Source of the DNA: AC-69 sp046728055
GTDB lineage: Bacteria > Actinomycetota > UBA4738 > HRBIN12
Assembly (NCBI GenBank): GCA_046728055.1
Contig: JBKPDU010000105.1
Span: forward strand, 1 to 18,545
Length of the DNA stretch: 18,545 nucleotides
Direction: 5' to 3'
In this document: positions 7,044 through 14,089 of the stretch, piece after piece
How the letters are laid out: the number at the start of each line of letters is the position of its first letter
How positions within the stretch are numbered: the stretch's first letter is position 1
Notes under the pieces: generated by a model
Seen by the model: the letters and a program-made list of their open reading frames with translations, nothing else
The model's database searches: none
Told to the model about the DNA's origin: nothing
Translations under genes and position numbers: made by a program

Positions 7044-7049
7044 TAGGCT
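7044..7049 (+). promoter_or_regulatory. -10 box, probable leaderless promoter of GGT-family gene
   Basis: TAGGCT, a common actinobacterial -10 form, 6 nt before the GTG at 7056. No Shine-Dalgarno lies between. It supports GTG 7056 as the start. Confidence 0.5.
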
Positions 7050-7055
7050 TGCTCG

Positions 7056-8651
7056 GTGAGCGTCGATCTGCCATCGACGGAGGGGCGCGCGCTCTCGGCA
7101 TCGGGGAAGCGCTTCGCCATCGCCACTCCGCACTGGGCCGCGACGAGAGCCGGGGTCGCGGCGTTCGACGCCGGCGGGAACGCCGTGGACGCGGCCCTCG
7201 CGGCAGCCGTCACGCTGGCCGTGGTCTACCCGCACATGTGTGGTGTGGGCGGCGATCTGTTCGCCCTGGTCCAGGCGGTGAACGGCCAGACCATCGCGCT
7301 GAACGCGAGCGGCGCCGCTCCCCTTGCCATCGACGTTGAAGCCATCCGGGCCAAGCACGAGGCGATGCCCGAGTACGGCCCGCTCACGATCACGGTACCG
7401 GGCGCCGTCTCGGGTTGGGCGGCCCTGGCCGAGCTCGGCGCCGACTTGCCGCTCCAGCGCGCGTTCGGGCCCGCCGTCGAATACGCTCGAGACGGTATCC
7501 CGGTGGCGCGATCGCTCGCGTCGAGCCTGGCTTGGGAGCCCGAGCGACTGTTCGTAGACCCGGGGATGCGGTCGGTGTTCACCCGCAACGACGCGCCCTT
7601 GACCGAGGGCGACCCGCTCGTGCAGCCGAACCTGGCGAGGACGCTGGAAGCCATCGCGGTCCAGGGTCGGTCCGCACTCTATGGCGGGGAGGTCGGCAAA
7701 CGGCTCGTGGCCGGGCTTCGCGCCGCGGGTTCGCCCATGGACCTCGAGGACCTGACCGCGTGCCGGCCCGAACTCGACTCACCCATCGCCGCCCCCTACC
7801 GGGACCTCCACGTCTCGGTGGTCCCCCCGAACTCGCAGGGCTTCGCGCTCCTGGAGATCCTGCTCGCCGTGGAACGCCTCGAGATCGATCCCGATCCACT
7901 CGGCGCGGATGCCGCCCTGCTCGCCGAGGTGTTCGCCGCCGCGTCCGAGGACCGGGACCGACACAACGCCGATCCTCGGCACACCAGGGTTCCCGTGGGC
8001 ACGCTCCTCGACGAGGGTCACATCGCGGCGCTGTGCGATCAGGTGCGAGCCGGCCGGGTCGGCGTGGGGGGCGGAAACGCCGGCGACACGATCGCCCTCG
8101 CAACGGCCGATGGAGACGGACGTGCGGTCTCGCTGATCCAGAGCCTGTCGAGCGGGTTCGGCTCGGGGATCCTCGAGCCCTCGACCGGGATCCTCTGCCA
8201 CAACCGGGGGCAGGGATTCTCGCTCGACCCCGATTCGCCGAACGTCCTGGCAGGTGGGAAGCGCCCCGCGCACACCCTGATGCCGGTCATGGCCCACCGC
8301 GACGGTCGCCTCGCCGCGGTGACCGGATCCATGGGTGGCGGGGGCCAGCCCCAGATCAACTTCCAGGACCTGATCCGAGCCTTCGACCTGGGCTTGGATC
8401 CTGGCGCGGCCGTCTCGGCTCCCCGATGGTTGATGGGTGGGATGGACCTCCATCCGGGGCGGTTCGTCGAGCTCGAGGCCGGCGTTCCGGTCTGGGTTCG
8501 AGAGGCCTTCCAGCGGTCCGACTTCGCCCTTAGGCCCCTCGGTGAGTTGGACGACGGCGTGGGGCACGCGCAGCTGGTCCGGGTGGCCGATGACGGCACG
8601 TTCATCGCGGCGACCGATCCGCGGGCCGATGGCGAGGCGGCGGCGAGGTGA
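7056..8651 (+). CDS. Gamma-glutamyltranspeptidase-family Ntn hydrolase
   Basis: 531 residues with the family hallmarks: ATPHWAATRAG and GGNAVDAALAAAVTLAVVYPHMCGVGGD near the N-terminus, VPGAVSGW at 114-121, and the autoprocessing junction GNAGDTIALATADGDG. T345 is the expected nucleophile and first residue of the small subunit. SLSSGFGSGILEPSTGILCHN follows at about 363-383. The glutamate-binding FRExAP motif of classic enzymes (Arg114 in E. coli) is replaced by ASGAAP (84-89), as in GGT-like amidohydrolases, so glutathione is unlikely to be the substrate. No signal peptide is seen, so it is probably cytoplasmic. The leaderless GTG start is set by TAGGCT at 7044. The histidine kinase gene begins 40 nt downstream. 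Confidence 0.9.
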   Translation: MSVDLPSTEGRALSASGKRFAIATPHWAATRAGVAAFDAGGNAVDAALAAAVTLAVVYPHMCGVGGDLFALVQAVNGQTIALNASGAAPLAIDVEAIRAKHEAMPEYGPLTITVPGAVSGWAALAELGADLPLQRAFGPAVEYARDGIPVARSLASSLAWEPERLFVDPGMRSVFTRNDAPLTEGDPLVQPNLARTLEAIAVQGRSALYGGEVGKRLVAGLRAAGSPMDLEDLTACRPELDSPIAAPYRDLHVSVVPPNSQGFALLEILLAVERLEIDPDPLGADAALLAEVFAAASEDRDRHNADPRHTRVPVGTLLDEGHIAALCDQVRAGRVGVGGGNAGDTIALATADGDGRAVSLIQSLSSGFGSGILEPSTGILCHNRGQGFSLDPDSPNVLAGGKRPAHTLMPVMAHRDGRLAAVTGSMGGGGQPQINFQDLIRAFDLGLDPGAAVSAPRWLMGGMDLHPGRFVELEAGVPVWVREAFQRSDFALRPLGELDDGVGHAQLVRVADDGTFIAATDPRADGEAAAR

Positions 8652-8656
8652 ACGGC

Positions 8657-8662
8657 TACAGT
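8657..8662 (+). promoter_or_regulatory. Possible -10 box for histidine kinase gene
   Basis: TACAGT lies in the 40-nt gap after the GGT-family gene. A start about 7 nt later would give a leader of roughly 22 nt containing the GGAGCG ribosome site before ATG 8692. Read-through from the upstream gene is also possible. Confidence 0.35.
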
Positions 8663-8691
8663 CTTGCCGTTCCCGCCCCCATCGGAGCGCG

Positions 8692-9390
8692 ATGACCGAC
8701 AGCTGGGAAGGTGACCTGGACCGCCTGGGCGTGCTCCTCCACGACCTTCAGACGCCACTCGCCGCGATCCTCGGGCTGGCCATCACCCTGGAGCGCGAGG
8801 ACGTCGCCCTGAAGCCAGACGAGGCGAAGGACCTGGTGTCGAGGATCGCCGACAACGCCCGCCGCCTCGATCGCATGGTCGCCGACCTTCTGGATCTGAA
8901 CCGGATGGCGCGCGGAGTCGTCGAGCTCACCTTCGTTCCGTCAGATATCGCGGAGCTCGCGGCTCGGGTCGTGGAGGAGACCGACGTGATCGAGGATCGG
9001 ACGGTCATCGTCGAGGGAGAGAGTGTCACCGCGAACGTCGACCCGGCGAGGGTGGAGCGGATCGTGGAGAACCTGCTCTCGAACTCGGTTCGCCAGACGT
9101 CTCCTGAGGGTCGGATCTGGCTGTGCGTTCGGGAACAGGACGGCGGCGCGCTGATCGTGGTGGAGGATGAGGGTCCCGAGGTGCCGTCGGCGGTTCGAGA
9201 GACCATGTTCCAGCCGTTCGGAGGGCGTCGGGATCGGGACGAGTTCGTTCCGACAAGCGGGATCGGCCTGGCGCTCGCGGCGGGGATCGCCGAGCTGCAC
9301 GGTGGCCGGGCGTGGGTCGAGGATCGCGATGGCGGCGGCGCGTCCTTCCGAGTGTGGCTTCCGGACGCACGACCCGTCCGGGGTCGCTAG
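8692..9390 (+). CDS. Soluble histidine kinase without sensor domain
   Basis: 232 residues made of only a HisKA dimerisation/phosphoacceptor helix and a HATPase_c domain. The H-box is LLHDLQTPLAAILG with H17; Q replaces the usual R/K after HDL. The N-box is ERIVENLLSNSV (N127, N131). The G1 box VEDEGPEVP has E163 where the second glycine of GPG is usual. The F-box is MFQPFG (172-177) and G2 is SGIGLALAAGIAELHGG. There is no membrane helix or PAS/GAF region, so it is cytoplasmic and must get its signal from a partner. No response regulator gene is nearby. ATG 8692 follows GGAGCG. Its TAG (9388-9390) shares the palindrome CTAG with the stop of the convergent ATPase gene. Confidence 0.88.
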   Translation: MTDSWEGDLDRLGVLLHDLQTPLAAILGLAITLEREDVALKPDEAKDLVSRIADNARRLDRMVADLLDLNRMARGVVELTFVPSDIAELAARVVEETDVIEDRTVIVEGESVTANVDPARVERIVENLLSNSVRQTSPEGRIWLCVREQDGGALIVVEDEGPEVPSAVRETMFQPFGGRRDRDEFVPTSGIGLALAAGIAELHGGRAWVEDRDGGGASFRVWLPDARPVRGR

Positions 9391-11714
9391 CCCACCGCCG
9401 CTTCCTCGGGCTCGAGCGACTCCGAGGCGAGCCAGGAGTAGGCCTCCTCCTCCTGGGCGAAGTGCAGGCGGAGAATCGCGTGCAGCCCGTAGAGCACGCG
9501 ACGAAGGTCGACCAGGTCCTCGGCCGCCGGCCCCTCGGGAGGGACGTCGTCCACCAGGTGGACGAACACGCGAGACAGGTGATCGATCTCCAGGTGGGCC
9601 CGGGCCATGGTCCCCATGGGGTCTTCGCCCCCCATCAGCTTGGAGACCACGGGGTACACGGCGGCCTCCTCCTCCTCCTCGTGCTGGGGGAGGCGCTCGG
9701 TCAGGAACCACCGAATCTGTTGGAGCTCGTCGCGGGCCTCGGCCGGCGAGTAGGACTCCAGCCGGTCGGCCACTGTGCGGATCCGGGCCAGCCATGGAAC
9801 GAACTCGCGGTGCTCGTCCCGGAATCGGTCGCCGACGTTCGAGCCCAGCCCGGCGCGCTGTCGGGCGGCTCGGCCGCCCGACAGCGCCCGCAGGGCGTTC
9901 AGGATGACGGCCACGTCGATCGCCTCCTGGAACAGCGCCCCGCCAACCACCGGCAGCAGGCCGACCGCGCCGAGGAGCATTCCACCGAACGAGAGGCCCA
10001 TCCCGATCAGCACGCTCTGGACCGCGATCCCTCGTGACCGCTTGGCAACCCGGATGGCCTCGGCCAGGCGGTCGAGCCGGTCGACCACCAGAACCACGTC
10101 GGCCGCTTCCGAGGATGCCGTGGCCCCGCGAGCCCCCATGGCCACGCCGACGTCGGCGGCCGCGAGGGCCGGCGCGTCGTTCACGCCGTCGCCGACCATG
10201 ACGGTGACGCCGCCATCGCCCTCCGCCTTCACCGCATCGACCTTGTCCGTGGGATCCCGTTCGGACAGGATCCGATCGACGCCGATCGAGATGCCGACCG
10301 ACTCCGCCACGTCGGGGTGGTCGCCGGTCACCATCACCACGCGCTTGATCCCGGCCCGGCGAAGGGTGCGGATGACGCGCGGCGTATCGGGCCGGATGGG
10401 ATCATCGAGGATGAGCCCTCCGGCGACCTCCCCGTCGACGGCCACGAACACGGCCGAGGAGCCCTCCATGGCCGATCGGCGGCGGATGTCGCGGGCTCGG
10501 GGGGGCAGTCCGCGGCCGCCCGACACCCACGACGCCTTGCCCAGTGACACCCGCCTCCCATCGACCGTGCCCTCGATGCCCGACCCCGGCTCCTCACTAA
10601 CCGCGACGGGGAACGAGAGGGCGAGCCCCCGCTGCCGCGCCGCCCGAACGATGGCCGCCCCCAGGACATGGGGCGAGACCTGGTCGAGCGAGGCGGCCAG
10701 TCGCAGCAGCTCCTCGGGGTCGATGCCGTCGAACACCTCCACGTCGGCGATCTCCGGAACGCCGGACGTCAGCGTGCCGGTCTTGTCGAACAGCAGCACG
10801 GAACCCCGGGCCAGCGTCTCCAGCGCCCCTCCGCCCTTCACGATGATGCCGCGGCGGGCGGCGCGCGAGATCCCGGCCACGATGGCGATGGGAACCGCAA
10901 GGATCAGGGGGCAGGGCGTGGCCACCACGAGCACGGCCAGGGCTCGGATGGGATCGCCGGTCAGGACCCATGCCCCGGCCGCGATGACCAGGGTCACCGG
11001 AACGAACACGAGCGCGTAGCGGTCGGCCAGCCGGACGAAGGGCGCCTTCTGCTTCTCGGCCTCCTCGATCAGCCGGACGATCCCGGCGTAGGTGCTCTCC
11101 TCGGCGGTGGCCGTGGCCCGAAGGGCGAGCGACGCGCCGGCGTTCACCGCGCCGCTTCGCAGCGCCTCACCGTTGCTCCGCTCGACCGGTCGAGACTCCC
11201 CGGTGAGGGCCGACTCGTCGAGCACGCAGTGCTCCGAGACCAGGAAGCCGTCGACGGGGACGACCTCGCCGTGCTTGACCAACAGCACGTCCGCCGGTTG
11301 AACCTCGTCGACGGGGATCGACTCCAGTACTTCCCCGGCATATCGATGAACCGTGCGCGGCGCGCGTTCCAAGAGCGAGGAGAGCTCGCGGTGCGCGCGG
11401 GCGTCGGCGAACGCCTCGAGGGACCGACCGGTCGACAACATCAGCGCGATGACCGCGCCGGCCAGGTACTCGCCCAGCGCCAGGGCCCCGGCCATGGCCA
11501 GGAGGGCGATGACGTCCACCCCCGTGTCCCGGTGCAGCAGGTCGATGGCCACCGAGGTGGCCAGGGGCAGGATGCCCACGATCGTCGTCGCTGCCCACAC
11601 CATGTTGGCCGCCTCGTGCGCACCTACAACCCACCACACGCCGCCCAGGGCCAACCCGACCACGGCGAGGGCCAGAAAAGCCCGGCTCGTGTTGCGCCTG
11701 CCGATCGCGCTCAT
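9387..11714 (-). CDS. P1B-5-type metal-transporting ATPase with C-terminal hemerythrin domain
   Basis: 775 residues. P-type ATPase motifs are TGES (171-174), DKTGTLT with phosphorylated D310, MVTGDHP (461-467) and GDGVNDAPAL (508-517). The TM4 metal motif is ATPCPLILAVP (TPCP 266-269) and a late helix has FQEAID (595-600). TPCP plus QExxD is the P1B-5 signature; characterised members (Nia of Sinorhizobium) move Ni and Fe. There is no N-terminal metal-binding domain. Residues 629-760 form a hemerythrin-like diiron domain with H635, H678xxxE682, H707, H745 and H751xxxE755, as known for this subgroup. The usual HP dipeptide of the N-domain reads SPHVLG. ATG 11714 overlaps the nitrobindin stop (ATGA); longer forms running into that gene are rejected. 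It probably exports Fe/Ni/Co, with the diiron domain sensing O2 or metal (inference). Confidence 0.93.
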   Translation of the reverse strand: MSAIGRRNTSRAFLALAVVGLALGGVWWVVGAHEAANMVWAATTIVGILPLATSVAIDLLHRDTGVDVIALLAMAGALALGEYLAGAVIALMLSTGRSLEAFADARAHRELSSLLERAPRTVHRYAGEVLESIPVDEVQPADVLLVKHGEVVPVDGFLVSEHCVLDESALTGESRPVERSNGEALRSGAVNAGASLALRATATAEESTYAGIVRLIEEAEKQKAPFVRLADRYALVFVPVTLVIAAGAWVLTGDPIRALAVLVVATPCPLILAVPIAIVAGISRAARRGIIVKGGGALETLARGSVLLFDKTGTLTSGVPEIADVEVFDGIDPEELLRLAASLDQVSPHVLGAAIVRAARQRGLALSFPVAVSEEPGSGIEGTVDGRRVSLGKASWVSGGRGLPPRARDIRRRSAMEGSSAVFVAVDGEVAGGLILDDPIRPDTPRVIRTLRRAGIKRVVMVTGDHPDVAESVGISIGVDRILSERDPTDKVDAVKAEGDGGVTVMVGDGVNDAPALAAADVGVAMGARGATASSEAADVVLVVDRLDRLAEAIRVAKRSRGIAVQSVLIGMGLSFGGMLLGAVGLLPVVGGALFQEAIDVAVILNALRALSGGRAARQRAGLGSNVGDRFRDEHREFVPWLARIRTVADRLESYSPAEARDELQQIRWFLTERLPQHEEEEEAAVYPVVSKLMGGEDPMGTMARAHLEIDHLSRVFVHLVDDVPPEGPAAEDLVDLRRVLYGLHAILRLHFAQEEEAYSWLASESLEPEEAAVG

Positions 11715-12199
11715 GGTTCCCCCGCGGGGGTCGCCCGCTTCAATTCTCCCTTCAGGTGCCGAGTGAGCGGGACGTCGCGCATGGCCATCTCGAGCTCGTA
11801 ACGAAGGACGTCGCTCTCGAGTTCGAATCGGCGCCGGAGCTCGGTGACCGGAGAGCCCGTTCCCGTGACGGCCACGGTCGTGGAGGCCACCTCGATCGCG
11901 TTCGGCGAGACCCACCCCTCCGCCACCTCCACGATACCCAAGGGGTGCGCGAGCACCAGCTCGACCCGCCCGGCGCCGGCCGGGCGAACGAAACCTCGCT
12001 CGAGGTGGAGCGGTTCACCCTCGTCGGACCAGCTCCGTTGGGCGTACACGAGGAACGGCTCGCCCACGTGCTCGAAGGACATCTCCTCGGCGTAGCGGAA
12101 GGGGCCGGAAGAGGGCCAGTACCCTTCTCCCCCGCCCGCCCACGTCCCCAGGAGGAACGCGAGGGACTCCAGGTCGGAATGCGGCACCGGTGCAACCAT
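11711..12199 (-). CDS. Nitrobindin-like haem-binding protein (FABP/THAP4 family)
   Basis: 162 residues of a lipocalin-like ten-stranded barrel family. The N-terminal signature LLGTWAGGGEGYWPSSG (GTWxGxGxG at 18-26) and the C-terminal LTRHLKGELKR are diagnostic. H148 is the expected proximal haem-iron ligand. Characterised members (M. tuberculosis Rv2717c, human THAP4 C-domain) bind ferric haem and NO and isomerise peroxynitrite to nitrate. Activity here is inferred. It is translationally coupled to the hemerythrin-tailed ATPase by ATGA, so both are likely made together. TACCGT at 12207-12212 sits 7 nt before the ATG and no Shine-Dalgarno exists, so it is probably leaderless. Confidence 0.9.
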   Translation of the reverse strand: MVAPVPHSDLESLAFLLGTWAGGGEGYWPSSGPFRYAEEMSFEHVGEPFLVYAQRSWSDEGEPLHLERGFVRPAGAGRVELVLAHPLGIVEVAEGWVSPNAIEVASTTVAVTGTGSPVTELRRRFELESDVLRYELEMAMRDVPLTRHLKGELKRATPAGEP

Positions 12200-12206
12200 C
12201 GCGGCG

Positions 12207-12212
12207 ACGGTA
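12207..12212 (-). promoter_or_regulatory. -10 box, probable leaderless promoter of nitrobindin-ATPase operon
   Basis: TACCGT on the minus strand with 7 nt to ATG 12199. It lies just beyond the strong hairpin at 12218-12256, which would insulate the operon from the DUF1059 transcript. Confidence 0.5.
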
Positions 12213-12217
12213 CCACG

Positions 12218-12256
12218 GGGGGGCGTGGGCCCCGCCGTGCGGGGACCACGCCCCCC
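12218..12256 (-). terminator. Strong GC hairpin, probable terminator of DUF1059 gene
   Basis: A perfect 11-bp inverted repeat, GGGGGGCGTGG at 12218-12228 against CCACGCCCCCC at 12246-12256. The 17-nt loop can itself pair (CCCC/GGGG). It starts 5 nt after the DUF1059 stop codon. There is no T-tract, which is common for actinobacterial terminators. Confidence 0.6.
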
Positions 12257-12260
12257 GAGC

Positions 12261-12413
12261 TCAGCCCTCGACCGGTTTGAGCTGCGAGATCGCCTGGTCG
12301 GGGGTGACGTCCATGCCGTGGACCTCCTGGCCGTGCTTCTGGATCAAGGGAACCAGCTCCTCCTGCGTCCCCTTGGCGTGCCATCCGCACTCGCACGTGA
12401 CCTCGTACTGCAT
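12261..12413 (-). CDS. Small DUF1059 family protein
   Basis: 50 residues, beginning MQYEVTCECGWHAKGTQEEL and ending ISQLKPVEG. The pattern CxCGW, then HGQEVHGM at 27-34, matches the DUF1059 family of predicted small metal-binding proteins. C7, C9, H12, H27 and H32 are candidate ligands. The function is unknown. ATG 12413 has an ideal AAGGAGGTG ribosome site and an upstream TAGTAT -10 at 12437-12442. It lies upstream of, but is separated by a hairpin from, the nitrobindin-ATPase operon. It is divergent from the SARP gene, with which it shares a 62-bp promoter region. Confidence 0.9.
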   Translation of the reverse strand: MQYEVTCECGWHAKGTQEELVPLIQKHGQEVHGMDVTPDQAISQLKPVEG

Positions 12414-12436
12414 GCGGCCACCTCCTTCGGCGTCCG

Positions 12437-12442
12437 ATACTA
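12437..12442 (-). promoter_or_regulatory. -10 box of DUF1059 gene in divergent promoter region
   Basis: TAGTAT on the minus strand, 23 nt before ATG 12413. It gives a short leader with the AAGGAGG ribosome site. The overlapping GATACT on the plus strand (12435-12440) could serve the SARP gene, so two promoters may face away from one AT-rich core. Confidence 0.45.
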
Positions 12443-12475
12443 GGCGGCGCCCGTTGGCCGAAGGTTGGAGCGCGC

Positions 12476-13246
12476 TTGGAGCCGAACGTCTCGCTTCGGA
12501 TCTACCTCGCCGGCTCGATCTGCGCCGTCCGCGGCTCGGCGCTGATGCCGCAATCCAGGCTTCCCGGACGGCAGGGTCGCCTGGCCTTCGCCATGCTGGC
12601 CGCGGATCGGGGCCGGGCGCTGTCGCCGGACGAGCTCGCCGAGCAGCTGTGGGGTGAGCGACCGCCCCGAGCCTGGGACACCGCCCTTCGGGCCATCATG
12701 AGCAAGCTCCGTTCGGCGCTCGGCGACGTCGGTCTGTCCGCGGACACCATCGCCCACGCCTTGGGGTGCTACCAGCTCGTGCTCCCGCCGGGGTCATGGG
12801 TCGACCTCGAGGCCGCCGACGACGCCGTTCATCGGGCCGAGGCGGCGCTGCGAGCCGGCCGCCCCGACGAGGCGAACGGATGGACCCTGGTGGCGAACGC
12901 CATCTCCCGTCGAGCGTTCCTGATTGGCGAGGAGGGCACGTGGGCCGCGAGGCGCCGGGCCATGCTCCGCGACGTCCGGGTCCGGGCGCTCGAGTGCCGC
13001 TCGGCAGTGTGCTTGACGAAGGAGCTGTTCCCCCTTGCCGCCCGCGACGCCGAGCTCGTCGTGGAGATCGAGCCGTTCCGCGAGACGGCCTATCGCCTTC
13101 TGATGCGGGCCCACGCCGGAGCCGGCAACCCGGCCGAGGCCCTTCGCGTCTACGAGCGATGCCGCAGCGTGATGCAGGAACAGCTCGGAGTGAGCCCGTC
13201 GCCGGAGACAGAGGCGCTGTACCTCGGCATCCTTCGGGCGGGGTGA
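12476..13246 (+). CDS. SARP-like transcriptional regulator (winged helix + BTAD)
   Basis: 256 residues. Residues 5-100 form an OmpR/PhoB-like winged helix (GRQGRLAFAMLAADRGRALSPDELAEQLWG, TALRAIMSKLRSAL). Residues 108-250 form the helical bacterial transcriptional activation domain, with typical motifs RAEAALRAG, LEIEPFRETAYRLLMRAHAGAGNPAEALRVYERCR-like sequence and LGVSPSPETEALYLGIL. There is no NB-ARC or TPR extension, so this is the short SARP form. The start is TTG 12476, with GGAG 5 nt upstream; the next ATG (codon 24) would cut into the first strands. It is followed 45 nt later by the MOSC gene, which has its own promoter. No target operators were identified. Confidence 0.88.
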   Translation: MEPNVSLRIYLAGSICAVRGSALMPQSRLPGRQGRLAFAMLAADRGRALSPDELAEQLWGERPPRAWDTALRAIMSKLRSALGDVGLSADTIAHALGCYQLVLPPGSWVDLEAADDAVHRAEAALRAGRPDEANGWTLVANAISRRAFLIGEEGTWAARRRAMLRDVRVRALECRSAVCLTKELFPLAARDAELVVEIEPFRETAYRLLMRAHAGAGNPAEALRVYERCRSVMQEQLGVSPSPETEALYLGILRAG

Positions 13247-13278
13247 ACCGTTCGGGCCGGGTGAGGCGTCACCGGTGG

Positions 13279-13284
13279 TAGCGT
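13279..13284 (+). promoter_or_regulatory. -10 box, probable leaderless promoter of MOSC gene
   Basis: TAGCGT, 7 nt before ATG 13292. The in-frame GTG at 13283 lies within this box and so is unlikely to be the start. Confidence 0.5.
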
Positions 13285-13291
13285 GGGCCGC

Positions 13292-14062
13292 ATGCCAACA
13301 GTCGCCCGCCTGAATGTCACGCCGGTCAAGTCCACGGCGCTGCACAACCCCGAGCGCATCATGCTCGAGCGTCAGGGTGCGGTGGGCAACCGCGAGTTCT
13401 TCTTCGTCGGCGAGGACGGACGACGGTTCTCGGGCGGGAGGAAGTCGCCGCTCATCCCCATCCGTGCCGAGTACGACTCGGGACGAGACCAACTCTCCCT
13501 GCGGATGCCCGACGGCACCGTCGTCACCGGATCCGTCGAACCGAACGGCGAGTCCATCACCGTCGATTTCTACGGGCGCGCAGTTCGGGCGCATGTCATC
13601 GAGGGCGACTGGGAGGAGGCGTTGAGCCGATATGCCGGGCACGTCGTTCGCCTGGCCCGCGTGGATCGGCCGGGCGACGCCGTCGACGTCAAGCCCGTGA
13701 CGCTCGTGTCGCTCGCATCGGTCGAGGAGCTCAGCCGCCGGGGCGGACGGGACCGGCCGGTCGACGCCCGCCGGTTCCGCATGTTGGTCGAGATCGACGG
13801 ATGCGCGCCGCACGAGGAGGACACATGGGCGGGACGCCGGGTCCGCATCGGTGGGGCCGAGGTCCGGGTGGGCGAGCCCGTCCCCCGGTGCGTGATCACC
13901 ACGCTCGATCCCGAGACCGGTGTGCGGGACTTCCCCACCCTGGCCGTGATCCGGAGCTATCGCGGGGTCTCGAAGGACAGGGAACTCGAGTTCGGAGTGT
14001 ACGGGGACGTCGTGCGGGTCGGGACGATCGCGGTCGGCGACCCCGTCGCGCCGCTCGACTGA
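13292..14062 (+). CDS. MOSC-domain protein (MOSC_N + MOSC)
   Basis: 256 residues. Residues 1-60 resemble the MOSC N-terminal beta-barrel (ARLNVTPVKSTALH, GAVGNREFFFVGEDGRRFSGGR). Residues 110-253 form the MOSC domain, ending RFRMLVEIDGCAPHEEDTWAGR, VPRCVITTLDPETG and GVYGDVVRVGTIAVGDPV. C200 in PRCVITTLDP is the conserved domain cysteine, expected to carry sulfur or bind molybdenum cofactor. Family members include mARC-type reductases and the C-terminal domain of Moco sulfurase; no desulfurase domain is present. The redox partner is unknown. It converges on the cupin gene, 27 nt apart, with a hairpin between. Confidence 0.87.
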   Translation: MPTVARLNVTPVKSTALHNPERIMLERQGAVGNREFFFVGEDGRRFSGGRKSPLIPIRAEYDSGRDQLSLRMPDGTVVTGSVEPNGESITVDFYGRAVRAHVIEGDWEEALSRYAGHVVRLARVDRPGDAVDVKPVTLVSLASVEELSRRGGRDRPVDARRFRMLVEIDGCAPHEEDTWAGRRVRIGGAEVRVGEPVPRCVITTLDPETGVRDFPTLAVIRSYRGVSKDRELEFGVYGDVVRVGTIAVGDPVAPLD

Positions 14063-14066
14063 ACTC

Positions 14067-14085
14067 GGGGCGCCTGCGGCACCCC
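14067..14085. terminator. Hairpin between convergent MOSC and cupin genes
   Basis: GGGGCGCC-TGC-GGCACCCC folds into a stem of 8 positions with one C/A mismatch and a 3-nt loop. It occupies the 27-nt gap between the two stop codons and could stop transcription from either side. No T-tract is present. Confidence 0.4.
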
Positions 14086-14089
14086 CCGG

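Noticed and set aside
6089..7339. Plus-strand open frame of 416 codons opposite the bactofilin-like gene
   Set aside because: Low-complexity Arg/Gly/His-rich translation, antisense to a gene with a signal segment and membrane helices, and overlapping the GGT-family gene.
9775..11801. Two plus-strand frames (414 and 377 codons) opposite the P-type ATPase
   Set aside because: Antisense shadows rich in Ser/Arg/Pro. The minus strand has all P-type ATPase motifs in order.
11715..11915. 67-residue N-terminal extension of the P-type ATPase
   Set aside because: It overlaps the nitrobindin gene out of frame. ATG 11714 with its ATGA overlap is the natural start.
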